From positions 5,518,001 to 5,582,000 of the forward strand of contig OX291552.1 of the NCBI GenBank assembly GCA_946406115.1: a DNA stretch of 64,000 nt, in the 5' to 3' direction. The position numbers were made by a program, and so were the translations under genes. The DNA is from Apoda limacodes. Lineage: Eukaryota; Arthropoda; Insecta; Lepidoptera; Limacodidae. The first letter of the stretch is position 1. Every line of letters starts with the position of its first letter. Under the pieces are notes generated by a model. It was not told where the DNA came from, did no database searches, and worked only from the letters and a program-made list of their open reading frames with translations. This document shows, in pieces, positions 46,191-57,225 of the stretch.

Positions 46191-46495
46191 AAACCTGACT
46201 CAAAATCTATTTGCAATTCGTGTAATCAAAAATGACCTTGACGCGCGTCTCTCGCTTTATTAGTCTATGCAACATATACATATATACGTACAAAATTTCT
46301 CATCGTAAATTTGGTATTTTGTAGATTTTAGGTTTAATCAGTGTCGTGATTTGAAAACCAGTTAAAGAATGTGACAATAAAGGTAATCATGTAAGTATTA
46401 TAATGATTTATGATTAAATTACCAGAAAAAGTGAACATTAAGTAAAGTTAGGTTATGTTTACAAGATTTGCAAATAGATTTTGAGTCAGGTTTGG
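46191..46495 (+). mobile_element. MITE copy 1 (TIR AAACCTGACTCAAAATC)
   Basis: The ends are AAACCTGACTCAAAATCTAT at 46,191 and its near-perfect reverse complement ending at 46,495. The 305-bp element has no ORF of note. A second copy lies at 56,547-56,848 in opposite orientation. Confidence 0.85.
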
Positions 46496-46627
46496 TTAAA
46501 GTATTTTCATTGAGTTTTCACCACTCCCCATTGCTTGATAAAGCTTTTTCATTAGTGCTCATGGTTTGGATGACAACTGGAAACTACCTACAGAACTGTC
46601 AGCCAACACGTCATAAGTATATTTTTA

Positions 46628-46829
46628 AGCAGGCAAAGCGGGTGATAAGACCTTAATTACACCCCTGGTCTTTTCCTTTCATCACTTTATTTTCTCAAAC
46701 CAAAGCGCGTGTTCATAGAACCCACGGGCGGTAATGATGCGCCTATCTATCAAAAAGGTATAAAAAGCAGGTTTGTGCAAAACAAGAACAACGAGCACAT
46801 TACAAACGAACAAACAATTCTGTAGATAT
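46628..46829 (+). promoter_or_regulatory. TATA promoter and 5' UTR of a secreted-protein gene
   Basis: GGTATAAAAAGCAGG lies at 46,759-46,773, giving an expected start near 46,790, followed by a short 5' UTR to the ATG at 46,830. The stretch from GCAAAGCGGGTG (46,633) through GAACAA (46,810) is duplicated at 47,037-47,225, where the TATA is degraded. Strong TATA boxes with short leaders are common in insect genes for secreted proteins. Confidence 0.5.
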
Positions 46830-46884
46830 ATGGCAGTTGCGTTGTTTTCTCTGCTTCTATTCCTGCCATTTCAATTGTGTTTTG
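46830..46884 (+). CDS. Candidate first exon: signal peptide
   Basis: ATG at 46,830 opens MAVALFSLLLFLPFQLCFG, a clear signal peptide, followed by a donor-like GTGGGT at 46,885. It sits 60-70 bp downstream of the TATA box. The downstream exons are not found in the window, so the product is unknown. The signal could also be chance, but promoter, start and donor agree. Confidence 0.42.
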
Positions 46885-47036
46885 GTGGGTTTATTTTTTA
46901 TTTACCTAATATTTTTATTTATTGACTCGCAAATGTGATAATTCTAAATAGCCTCTCGGTTGTAGTTTTCTGCTTAACACCCTTAATACACAATGTACTA
47001 TTTCATCTCATTTATTAGTAAACAGTGTCATGACGT

Positions 47037-47225
47037 GCAAGCAAAGCGGGTGTTTAGACCTTAATTACTCTCAAGGCCTTTTTTCCGTAAATTTTACTTT
47101 TCTCAAAGCAAAGTGCGCGTTCATAGAACTCACTGACGATAATGACGTGCTTATTCTATCAAGTATGTTTAAGAGCCGTCTGTTCAAAATATGAACTCCG
47201 CGCGCACTACAAGCGAGCAATTACA
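47037..47225 (+). repeat. Duplicate of the 46.6 kb promoter region (decayed)
   Basis: It shares GCAAAGCGGGTG, ACCTTAATTAC, TCATAGAAC, TATCAA and the downstream ACTACAAGCGAGCAA with 46,628-46,815. TATAAAAAGC is replaced by TATGTTTAAG and no signal-peptide ATG follows. Confidence 0.7.
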
Positions 47226-49959
47226 AGTTTTAACTTCAACTAAAAATTCCTAATTCATAAATTCTCTCGATGTCTGGGATCTGATCTTATAAAGGATCCG
47301 CACGGTGGACATAGGAATTCTGTAACGAAACGACGCAACCAAACTATTTTTATAAACCAAAAATAAATACGATAAAATAAAACAAGAGTGTAGGATTAAT
47401 TTTCTCGGTTTGCCAGAATGATTGAAGGTAGAAATAAACTGATTATAACACGGACGCGAAGCAGAAAGAATTTCGTTCAATGACCGGTCACTATTTGTCC
47501 TGTTGCTCGCGCATTTATACCGTGCCGTCGCATTTGCACAGATGCAATGACCGACCGCTTTCATCAGAAATTACTACTATTTTGACGACTGACACAGGCT
47601 AAAAAGTAACAGGTCAATGTACGAAATTCTTTGTGCTTCGCATCCGTGCTATAGAATGTGTATTTTTATATGTATTTTTATTCTTTCTCCTAGTATTTTG
47701 GGGTCACCCGGTCATAGAAATTACGAAAAACTGGCCAAGTGCGAGTCGATTTCGCGCACCGATGGTTTCGTACCTACCACCATTTACGTAATTCACAAAC
47801 AAAAACGAAGTGTGCTGCTAAACATGCTAAACATCCAATTACTGACCAAGCCTGACGTTGCTTAACTTTAAATATCGTTTTCAACAAATGGATATGTTAT
47901 TGTTTTGCTTAATAATAACTAGGTGGCGCTGTAACGGTGATTAATGGTAAATGGCTCGGGCCCGTCTCACACTGGGCCGGTTTTTATTATTTGTTGTACA
48001 TTAGAGCTTACACAGACTATGATTACTGGAAGATTATATGTGTTACTGTTTTTACGATAGAGCAACTAGATTATAAGTTTGTGCCTTGTACCGCCAATAT
48101 AAACAAAATATAGGCTAAGCTGTGTCTGTGGCACTGTTCAATGACTACCTCGTCCAATCATATTTATATGCATATAAATGTATAACGAATAATTTTAAAA
48201 ACCATACAATAGATAGATAACTCTTTATTGATCACTAGTATTTAAAAAGTAATTAACAAAAGTAAATATTTAAACTAGGTTACAATTTAAGCAGTCTTAT
48301 CACTGTTTAGCGATTTCTTCCAGAAAACCCTGTTCCTACTCCTAAAAAAATAATTGTTAAGAGCGTTACCCCTGCTCACTAGCGCCGCCAATGGATACAG
48401 TACCAAAGTTCTGTCCGTATAGCTGGTTACTAACTTCTGTTAACACCTTTTTAAAATTGCTTTGCACAAAGAGATAAATAAAAATTTCAATTGGTGGCGC
48501 AAGTAGACGTCAGGAACCCTCTTATAGTCAACATAATTTAATACATTATCATTCTATTTCCAATCACGCTTATCTTTGTAAACCAAAGAACTGGTATTAA
48601 TGTGGCTTTGTTCAGCTTGCTACAATTTGATTAGCAATAACTCACAATTAGCATTCTCTTTTTATTACTTCTAACATAATTTGTAATAAAAATTGTGTGT
48701 GCAACATTCACGTCTATATCAGTATATTCTAATTATAACTACCTACAGGGTATTTTCATTCTGTGAGCATCTGCGCATTGTCAAAGAAAAATCTTTGTGC
48801 CTACCTTTAAATATTTGGCTATCCATACTTGTTATTGTTATTTGGGTATTTCAAAGTTTCTGTTGTAAGGGACTATATATAATAATTGTTATAGCAAAAA
48901 AAAAATCTCATTTTGAACTTGTTTCTTGCCAAATACATGTTCTAGATCAACAGGTTTTGGTTTTTTTTTATTTGTGGCTATCAAAATTTGCATATCCTTA
49001 ATTGATTTGCAGCTCCAAGAGTCTACAAACTTAAGTATTCGATTTATATTTCAACTTGATAACTTTACGCATTCTTGAGAAACTTATCATGACTTAATCT
49101 ATTTTTATTATGAGAACTTGTTTCTTGCTACATTTTATGATTGTCAGTCAACAGGAAGTGCTATAACCGGTTTTGTCTAGAGAATCCTGATGTAGGGATC
49201 GTGCGATAGAAACACAAGGATTTTTAAAATAGGTATATTGTTACACTATCAATAAGTATGCAGGCACTGCGAATATAAAGGATTAGGCTTATATTTTATT
49301 TATATACAACTAGGTCCGCAAAAGTTGTTTCTCTTTTGAAAACAACTAACGCGCCTAAGATATTATGAAAGGGTTGTAGTAATTCAGAAACCTTCCCTGG
49401 CGTATGTATAACAACTTGCCAAAATTTCATAACAATCGGTTTACCTTTAGTGCGCGAGTCCGACTCGCACTAAACTTGTTGTCTCGAAATTTTGAAACCA
49501 CTTTTTATAAAATTCATGCTGATGAAATAACTAGTGCTAACATACCCGAATACAAAAACTATAAAAACACTATTTCGTGGAGAACGCCTACTGACTAAGA
49601 GAAGGAAGTTTTAGAAAACAGTAGCAAATAGGTTAAATATTGCCATAAAAGTTTAAATATGTTCGCGAGTAGCTAATAACTGACAATAGTAGTGGAAATA
49701 ATGAGAATAACAAATTTTGGTTATTAAAGCAAAACGAGTACTAACTCGATTGAAATAAAATAGCCTTTTTTTAGTCTACACTAGTTCTTTGTGTGAACTG
49801 AAGGAAATATGTAAAGTTTCTTATTTGGGAATATCTGCAAAGTAAAGAAAAGACTAAATATTTGGTATCTGACTGCTGTCACACGACATTCCTTAGTAGT
49901 TTTGAATATACTGAGACATCTGCAGTTGATATGTCTGCGGGCATCCTGCGCGGGCGACC
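47226..49959. other. Intergenic with short repeats
   Basis: No gene is supported. It holds a GGCCAAGTGCGAGTCG repeat end at 47,729-47,790, a repeat end at 47,950-48,002 (inverse of 33,992-34,050), a minus-strand AATAAAGAG-type 3' end near 48,225, and AT-rich DNA. The frames at 48,693-49,001 and 49,404-49,598 lack recognisable motifs. Confidence 0.45.
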
Positions 49960-49989
49960 CTAGTGGTATCGCGTTGCTATGGCGATTTA

Positions 49990-50640
49990 CAAGATAAGGT
50001 AAGGCGTCCAAAAAACTTGGTGTACTCAACAGAGCGAAGCATTACTTTACGTCGGGGCAAAGGTTATTACTTTACAAGTCGCAAGTTCGGCCCCATATGG
50101 AGTACTGCTGCCATCTCTGGGCGGGTGCACCCGGATACCAGCTTGGCCCCTTTTGACTCGGTTCAACGACGGGCTGTGAGAATTGTCGACGATTCCAAAC
50201 TCACTTGCGGTATCGAGCCCTTAAGTCTGAGGAGAGACTTTGCCTCCCTGTGTGTGTTCTACCGCTTGTACAATGGGTACTACAACTTCTGAGGAATTGT
50301 TCGAAATGATGCCCACGGCTACTTTCTACCATCGCACCGCTCGCCATCGGCAGGGAATTCATTCTCACACTTTAGAACCTAAATGGTCGCGTACAGTGCG
50401 GTTTCAGAGAAACTTCCTCCCGCGAACGCTTAAGTTGTGGAATGAGCTCCCTGCCAAGGTTTTCTCCAAGGACTACAGTATGGAGTTCTTCAAGAAAGAA
50501 GTAATTAGATTTCTGAAGGGTCGGCAACGCGCGAGTGATACCCCTGGTGTTGCAAGCGTCCATAGGCTACGGTGACCGCTTACCATCAGGTGGACCGTAA
50601 GCTTGTTTGCCACCTTAGTGGTAATAGTGCATTTTAACAG
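49990..50640 (+). pseudogene. Non-LTR retrotransposon 3' end (RT C-terminus)
   Basis: In plus frames: GPFDSVQRRAVRIVDD-like text (here split), LRRDFASLCVFYRLYNGYY, then after a frame change near 50,287 SEELFEMMPTATFYHRTARH, PRTLKLWNELPAKVF and MEFFKKEVIRFLKGRQ, with stop at 50,573-50,575. The tail CTTACCATCAGGTGGACCGT, CTTGTTTGCC is a 3' UTR end common in lepidopteran non-LTR elements. It is 5'-truncated. Confidence 0.85.
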
Positions 50641-50689
50641 ATGTCAGGGTTGTAATGTGATGACTTGTGATAAGTGTATACCTGCCTAC

Positions 50690-51290
50690 AAATTCTGTCG
50701 GATATTTAGAGGATTTTATAAATTACTTGAGCGCAGTAAGTGCTATTATTGACGAATACGGAATCGAATCTGTATTGATCATAGGCGACTTCAATGATTG
50801 ATTCGGGTGAGTTGTTTTACAGTGAACTTATAAGCATTTGTGATGATCAACAACGGTCATGTTTAGACACCGGTATGCTAGGGCTGGACTCGGGAAACCT
50901 TTACTTTCATTACTGATGTGTGCAGGACTAGCAGCTGGTTGGATCACTGTATTGCATGATCAACAACGGTCATGTTTAGACACCGGTATGCTAGGGCTGG
51001 ACTCGGGAAACCTTTACTTTCATTACTGATGTGTGCAGGACTAGCAGCTGGTTGGATCACTGTATTGCGACATAATCGGCTAAGCATTCGGTTATTAATG
51101 TCTCGCGGAAACAGTTTTCGTTAAGACTTCTTTGGGTCCGCCGGAAGACGTGCTTAATGTTGACATTAACAGTCAAGTGGTAAGGACTTCGTTTCGTGTA
51201 AGAGATGTGGCTTAGGCTATTAAGCAAATATCTGGAGGGAAGTCCCCCGGCCACGACAGGCTCATTTTTCACCTAAGCGTGTCAAGCTCA
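50690..51290 (+). pseudogene. Non-LTR endonuclease fragment with a 113-bp tandem duplication
   Basis: Pieces read YLEDFINYLSAVSAIIDEYG, ESVLIIGDFND (endonuclease GDFN motif), ELFYSELISICDDQQRS and, after the duplication, FITDVCRTSSWLDHCIA; a later piece reads GGKSPGHDR. The segment 50,844-50,956 is repeated exactly at 50,957-51,068. Several stops occur. It is a dead fragment, distinct from the 3' end just upstream. Confidence 0.75.
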
Positions 51291-51621
51291 ACATTATAGT
51301 ATAATAAATTTGTGTAAAATATTATTTGAATCCATGCAAATACGGCGAATTTATAAGGCTACGGGATACGGACGGATGCACATGACACATTTATAAGGGT
51401 TCCGTTTTTGCCATTCTGCTACGGAACTCTAAAAACGTGGTAAAAAGAAGATCAATAAGTTGACAACTAACCGGTCTTTCAGTCGAAACTTTTGAATAAT
51501 ACCAAATTATCTATTCAAAGACCTTAATCAAATGTTTAAAATATACATACTCGACTCGAATATTGGACACGGACACGAACGACTATGATTTTTATCGTAA
51601 AAGTATCTTGAAAAAAAAATT
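51291..51621. other. Upstream flank of CCE copy 3
   Basis: It contains the right end of a dispersed repeat (GGGTTCCGTTTTTGCCATTC...CTACGGAAC, 51,398-51,428). I see no convincing TATA box for the esterase. Confidence 0.4.
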
Positions 51622-51807
51622 ATGTTCGTTCTCAAATTGATTTTCCTATATTTTTTTATTATATTTGCTAGGTGTTCTGATCCTTTAGTGAGAATACCTA
51701 ATGGCCTATTACAAGGAACTTGGGGAGTATCAGAAAAAGGAAGAAGTTACGCAAGTTTTCAAGGAATTCCTTACGCAACTCCACCGACAGAAGAATATAG
51801 ATTTAAG
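51622..51807 (+). CDS. CCE copy 3, exon 1
   Basis: 62 codons with signal peptide, same length and donor position as 9,025-9,210. The donor is GTAATG at 51,808. Confidence 0.85.
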
Positions 51808-54800
51808 GTAATGTTACTAATTCTCTTTTTTATCATTATGACACCGACACTTCTACATATATCAGCTATCTGGTATTAAGAAATCTTTGCCAAAAAATAT
51901 CATCGGGTTAGTCCTATCAATATTAATATTGCGAAAGTTTGTTTGTCTGTCTGTCTTTCTGTTTGTTACTTCATAAGTCACTCATACATGAACGGATTTC
52001 GATAAAACTTGGTATGGTAATAGTTTGAGTCTATTCCTAAAATATTAGAAGTTTCCGGGGAAAAACAATAACCGAGTTTAAAACGAACTATAGCTAGCTA
52101 TAACAAACTTCATAAGTATAATTTAGAGAGTCATTATTATAATCAAGGAGTTGTCCAAGAATCCTACGCCGATAACCAAATTTATGGAGCTGCGGGCAAA
52201 AGCTAGTACTGCAATAAAAAAATGTAATTTTTTACATTTTTTTGAAGGAACTCTTGTTAATTGTTTATTGGAACATTTGTTTATTGGAAACGATATGCGA
52301 AGTTAAGGTGACCCCCTAGCAGCACATTTTTAGGGTTTCATAGCCAAATGGCAAAAAACGGAACCCTTATAGATTCGTCATGTCTGTCTGTCTGTCCGTC
52401 CGTATGTCACAGCCGCTTTTTTTCGTAACTATAGGAACTATACTGTTGAAACTTGGTAAGTAAATGTATACTGTGAACCGCATTAAGATTTTCACACAAA
52501 AATAGAAAAAAAACACTAATTTTTGGGGTTCCCTATACTTAGAACTGAAACCTTAAAAATTTTTTTTTCATTAAACCCATACTTGTAAGGCTTCTATTGA
52601 TAGGTCTTCAAAAATGATATTAAGGTTTCTAATATCATTTTTTTCTAAACTAAAGTTTGCGCGAGATGAACTTCCAAAGTGGTAAAATGTTGTACCCCAC
52701 CTGTAACTCCTAGAATAAGAGAATGATAAAACTAAAAAAAAAATATGATGTACATTACCATGCAAACTTCCACCAAAAATTGGTTTGAACGAGATCTAGT
52801 AAGTAGTTTTTTTTTTAATACGTCATAAATCGTAAACCGCAATTTATATTTTATTCAATCTACTCAAATATAAAAATATTTTTGTTTGTGTTTGTAGATT
52901 ACATAAATGGTGGTAGGTACAGAACCCTCGGTGCGCGAGTCCAAACCGCACTTGGCCGGTTTTTTATTGTCTGCTATCATAAATTGCGAGTCCAACTAGC
53001 ATTTAACCTTTTTAACATATTTATCAACTGATGACTTAAAAATTAGTGTTGTTATAAGGAAATTTGAATACCAAAAAGTATAGCTATAACTATGTATGTA
53101 TGATTTACTAAGATTTTGTTTTAGGACCCTGAACCTCCGATGAGTTGGACCAATGTCCGGAACGTCACTAAATACTCTTCAGACTGTCTTCAATACGATC
53201 CATATGGAGCAATCAGTGTTAGAGGTATTGTGAAACTGTTATCTATTCCTGATATTACCCCTTACCCTTTGTCGTTCCATTTAGGTTCACAGCGAGTACT
53301 CGGTCTATCGAGGCGCCTAAACAGTAAGGTAAAGTAAAGGGCACAGCGAGTACTCGCTCGAATGAGTAGCCTGAACTGGGGAAGTACCTTCGCCTTTCAG
53401 AATACCTCGGCCAAATCACACTAACATTGAGTAGTGGTGTGTTTCTTGTGGTGAGTATAGTTTCAAGAGTTCATGAGAATTTGTTGCGACGACAGCGGGG
53501 ATCGATGGTGCTGGTTATCAATATGCCAGACGGCATATTGTTGTGGAGCTTAAGCAGTGTTCTCCTGAGTTATGTCCTGTACGCGCCTTTTCGCACTTTC
53601 CTGCCACACTAAGCAATTCCGTCTTCGTGAAAGACTGCGAATGTGTCTAAAAAGGGCGATAGATCAGTTCCATCGAATTACAGGCCTATCGCTATTACCT
53701 CTCTCCTCTCCAACGGATTGGAGCGTGTGGTCATCACACAGCTTTTAGGATACCAGCCTAGAAAAACAGGACCTGGTCAGCGACCGTCAATATGGCTTTC
53801 GCCACGGTTGCTCGACTGGTGACCTTCTAGTGTATCTCACACACCGTTGGCACTAACCATTGAAAATCAAGGGGAAGCATTGGCATGTAGCCTGGACATA
53901 GTGAAGGCGTTCGATCGGGTCTAGCACCGGGGTCTTCTATCGAAGTTGCGATCTTACGGAGTGCCCAAGGGTTTGAGCAAATAGGTGGCAAGCTTTTTGT
54001 CCGGCAGCCGTAGTTGACGGTAGTTGCTCTGATAGCATGGACATTAATTCCGCATTAATAATTGGTGTTCCGCAAGGCACTCTGCTGTCTCCTATGCAGT
54101 TTCTACTGCATATCATTGACATGTTAGAAATCAACAACATACAACTTAGTCCGATTAATCCCTACGAACTCACAAGTCTGTGCGTTCACCGCTGAGAAAA
54201 TCCTACTCACTGAGGTTACACAATTCCTGCCCCAGCCGAGGCTTAAACTGCTTAGTCAAGTTTTTACCAACATTTTCATCGTATTGCTCTATGTTTTAAG
54301 CAGGTGTTATAACAACACAACTAACTTGTGCTGTGCACTAATTGCAGTAACTAAACGACTTAATTGTACTTTCCAATAAAGGTAGGTATACTATCAGATA
54401 AAAGTGTTGTCTTTCAATAGATTTGATGGCACATTGGTCATTTCTACTTTACCTACTTTCTTCCTACGAGCACAGCCTGACTTGCTAGCATTAGTCTTTA
54501 TGCCAAAACTATGGATGTATTGTAGTATTGCATTATGGGACACCTAAAGTCACTCAAAACAACAAGCCATGCCACATTGTAAACTACCGTTCCGATTCAA
54601 ATTAAAAACTGCGGAAAGAAATTGATGTACTGGTCATTTATGCTAGTGCGATATCCTTACCACTCCTTGCTTTCACATCTCCACAGTTGAATCGGTTTTG
54701 TGTTCTGATCTTGTAGTCGGATAGCTATGGTGGCTTTATTATACAAACACTTCAGCATTTTGTTGTACCGATAGTCAATCACATGGTGATCACCAAAATA

Positions 54801-55043
54801 GGCGAGGGCAAAATATTGTAGCATAAAGCTGTGTCATAGTGGTGGTTTCTATTTCAGGTGATGAGGATTGCCTTTATATCAACGTGTTTACTCCACAACT
54901 TGATGAACATTCTGCAATGCCTGTTATCGCTTACATCCACGGAGGATTTTTTATTATTGGTGGAGCACAAGACTTTGACCCGGCCCATATTATGGACTTG
55001 GATGTGGTTTTAGTCACTTTCAATTACAGACTAGGAATTTTAG
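51622..55043 (+). CDS. Carboxylesterase-like gene, exons 1-3 (partial)
   Basis: Exon 1 (51,622-51,807; 62 codons) has a signal peptide and GLLQGTWG, SYASFQGIPYATPP. Exon 2 (53,125-53,224) reads DPEPPMSWTNVRN, SSDCLQYDPYG. Exon 3 (54,858-55,043) reads GDEDCLYINVFTP, MPVIAYIHGGFFIIGG, VLVTFNYRLGILG. All junctions are AG/GT and the phases join (exon 1 ends on a codon; exon 2 leaves one base; exon 3 leaves one base). These are the EDCLYxNV and oxyanion-hole HGGxF motifs of type-B esterases. The exons with the catalytic Ser (GESAG), Glu and His are not found before the window end. The introns hold a Helitron, a dispersed repeat and an RT fragment. The three exons have no stop, so the gene may be live with later exons outside, or 3'-truncated. 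Confidence 0.86.
51912..52206 (+). mobile_element. Nonautonomous Helitron, copy 2
   Basis: It matches 15,800-16,117: start TCCTATCAATATTAATATTG, shared GCGAAAGTTTG, AATCAAGGAGTTG and end GGGCAAAAGCTAG before a T. It lies in intron 1 of CCE copy 3. Confidence 0.78.
52316..52968 (-). repeat. Dispersed repeat, near-complete copy (GGCCAAGTGC family)
   Basis: On minus it starts AAAACCGGCCAAGTGCGGTT near 52,968 and ends in GGAACCC / TTTTTGCCATTTGGCTATGA near 52,330, with a GACGGACGGACAGACAGACA-like tract. The internal part matches 32,262-32,690. It lies in intron 1 of CCE copy 3. Confidence 0.7.
53125..53224 (+). CDS. CCE copy 3, exon 2
   Basis: 100 bp after the acceptor TTTTGTTTTAG; carries the conserved Cys of the first disulfide loop (SSDCLQYDP). 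The donor is GTATTG at 53,225. Confidence 0.85.
53380..54140 (+). pseudogene. Non-LTR RT fragment in intron 2 of CCE copy 3
   Basis: Decayed plus frames read DRSVPSNYRPIAITSLLSNG, SDRQYGFRHGCSTGDLL, GEALACSLDIVKAFDRV (motif A) and, near 54,065, a degraded GVPQG motif. The upstream part (53,380-53,450) resembles a non-LTR linker or repeat common in Lepidoptera. Many stops. It probably belongs to the same broad family as the fragments at 35.5, 50 and 63 kb. Confidence 0.8.
54858..55043 (+). CDS. CCE copy 3, exon 3
   Basis: 186 bp after the acceptor TTTCTATTTCAG; carries EDCLYINV and the oxyanion-hole motif HGGFF. The donor is GTAAGT at 55,044, an optimal match. Confidence 0.88.
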
Positions 55044-55570
55044 GTAAGTTTCCATCTTTAATCCTTGTCCTTTAAGAGACCTTGTGGCTTCTGACGTAAC
55101 TCTTACAGTACTGGGCATCTAGGTTTACAGATATAATAACAAAAAATGAACTTAGAAAATTCTGTGTCATCCAAAAACAATTCAAAACTATTTTTTTATC
55201 ACATCTATTCAAAAAGAAGTAGTTGGTTTCTCGTAAACAGGGATCCCTAGGGACGCAAAGTGATTTTAATTTGGAATGTGAATTATAGAGATCGACTAAG
55301 AATATTGTATGAACAAGTAACTAGATGTAATATTATGGCCCGCCGCGCGCGGATATGGACCAAATAAAAAAAAGTGAAAAATTAAAAACCATGCAAAATG
55401 TATTCCGCCGTTGCAATTTTTTACTCAAATTTGTATTTATGATGATACTTTTATAAAAAAAATGTGTGTTTTCCTTAAGCAGTGATAATAAAATAACTAA
55501 GTGTAATATATGAAGGGCCGATGACTTATGTGACATAATTACAGCTCACTCCTCACAGGAGTTAGAATCT
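55044..55570. other. Flank after CCE exon 3, no exon found
   Basis: AT-rich sequence without esterase similarity. Confidence 0.4.
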
Positions 55571-55579
55571 CAAATTTTA

Positions 55580-56215
55580 TCCGAAATTTGCGTACTCGAA
55601 AACTGGCTGTCATCCAACGAACTCGTCTTAAACCTTTGAACTTGGCAGTAAACCACCACGACCGTTATCTATTCAGTTTGACGGCGTAAACATAAAACGA
55701 AATTCACACTCAAAATTCGTCGGCATCACTCTGGATTCTAATATGAAATGGGACGCCCATATTGACGCTACATGTAATAAATTATTTGGTGCTTGCTTTG
55801 CGCTAACCAGACTAGCAAAAGTAGTACCTCAAGCCTAACTCAGAACCTGCTACTTCTCTCTGTTCCACGCAGTCCTATTCTTCGGACTCGAATTGTGGAA
55901 AACAGCTGCAGAGTGACACCGAATCTTTGTAATAAAGAAAAGGGCTGTAAGAATAATTGTACACGCTTTGCCATCTACTCCTACCAAGCAATTGTTTATT
56001 GACTTTAATATCCAAATTTATAAGACTCAACGTAGAAAAAATCCCAACGAACGCATAAAACAACAAATTCAATACCAGACGCCTCACAAAATTAAAACTT
56101 TACAATTGTAAACTTGCCAAAACAGACTAGGCAACGCTCGACGCAGGCCCAAGAATCTAGAACAAAATTCCTTCTGCAATCAAAAATGTGACGTCAGACA
56201 ACGTCTTTTTCGCAA
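55580..56215 (+). pseudogene. Non-LTR RT C-terminal fragment
   Basis: Across frames it reads NWLSSNELVLNL, FVGITLDSNMKWDAHIDATC, FALTRLAKVVPQA, HAVLFFGLELWKTAAE and KKRAVRIIVHALP. This is the standard post-palm and thumb pattern of Jockey/CR1-type RTs. Stops and frame changes throughout. Confidence 0.8.
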
Positions 56216-56546
56216 TGTAAAAAAAATGGCTAATGTGCAATAGTAGTTTATGCAATTGTGTGTAAAAGTGAGTACTTTAAAAGAACAAATTTCATGCAAT
56301 TGCATACACTGCTTTTTATACGACCAAAAAAAAATATAATAATAGATTATAATATAGTAAAAAAAAAAAATTTTATAAAATAAGTATTTGCTTATACATT
56401 ATACTACTAATCTACTAATTCGGCACTTTGATAGATCGACACTTTCAATAATCCTGCACCCTCCACCCACGCCCCCCTCGACTCTCTACATATGTGAGCT
56501 CCTGTCGCTGTATCGTCGACTAGCTGTCTAATAAGCACGTGGTTAA

Positions 56547-56848
56547 ACCTGACTCAAAATCTCTTTGCAAATCTTGTAAACATAACCTAACTTTACTTAA
56601 TGTTCACTTTTTCTGGTAATTAATTATAAATCATTTGAAAACTTACATGATTACCTTTTTTGTCACATTCTTTAACTGTTTTTCAAATCAAGACACTGAT
56701 TAAACCTAAAATCTACAAAATTCCTTATTTACAATGAGAAATATTATACGTATTTTTGTATATGTTGCATAGACTAACAAAGCGAAAGACGCGTGTCAAA
56801 GTCATTTTTGTTTACTCGAATTGCAAACAGACTTCGAGTCCGGTTTAA
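56547..56848 (-). mobile_element. MITE copy 2 (inverse of 46,191-46,495)
   Basis: TIRs AAACCTGACTCAAAATCTCT (56,547) and ...GAGTCCGGTTT (56,848). The internal sequence matches MITE copy 1 in inverted orientation (shared TAACTTTACTTAATGTTCAC, TACATGATTACC, GATTAAACCTAAAATCTACA). Confidence 0.85.
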
Positions 56849-56909
56849 GTATTTGTTTTCGTTTTCGTATACGTATACGTTTTCAAGTAGGAATAGTTTA
56901 TAATAAAAA

Positions 56910-57225
56910 ATGTCACATAAACGCAAAGACAAGACACTAGATTTGAACAATAAAATGGAGATTTTAAAGAAGTAAGATAGTGGAAAAAACATGTGCAAAT
57001 TGGCAAAAGAATATGGTGTTAGGCGTGCTACTATAGACCATCTTAAGAAAAGAAGGCAAAAGATAATAAAGATAGACAACGTCAAGACAATGGAATCGAG
57101 TAAAACACTAAAAGTTGGCGATTGTCCAAAAATGGAAAACGCCCTCTACATGTGGTCCATATAACGGCGTTCTAAACACACTCTGAAGAAATTCTGAAAG
57201 CCAAAGCAATTGAATTTTAGAAAAT
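56910..57225 (+). pseudogene. Pogo/Tigger-like transposase N-terminal fragment
   Basis: ATG at 56,910 opens SHKRKDKTLDLNNKMEILKK, a stop, then MCKLAKEYGVRRATIDHLKK, a CENP-B-type helix-turn-helix. It is followed by KTLKVGDCPKMENALYMW and RRSKHT, the second HTH of Tigger transposases. The DDE catalytic part is missing. The right end of MITE copy 2 lies 61 bp upstream. Confidence 0.78.

Noticed and set aside
48693..49001. 102-codon plus frame with membrane-like segments
   Set aside because: Composition reflects AT-rich DNA; no start context, splice sites or family similarity.
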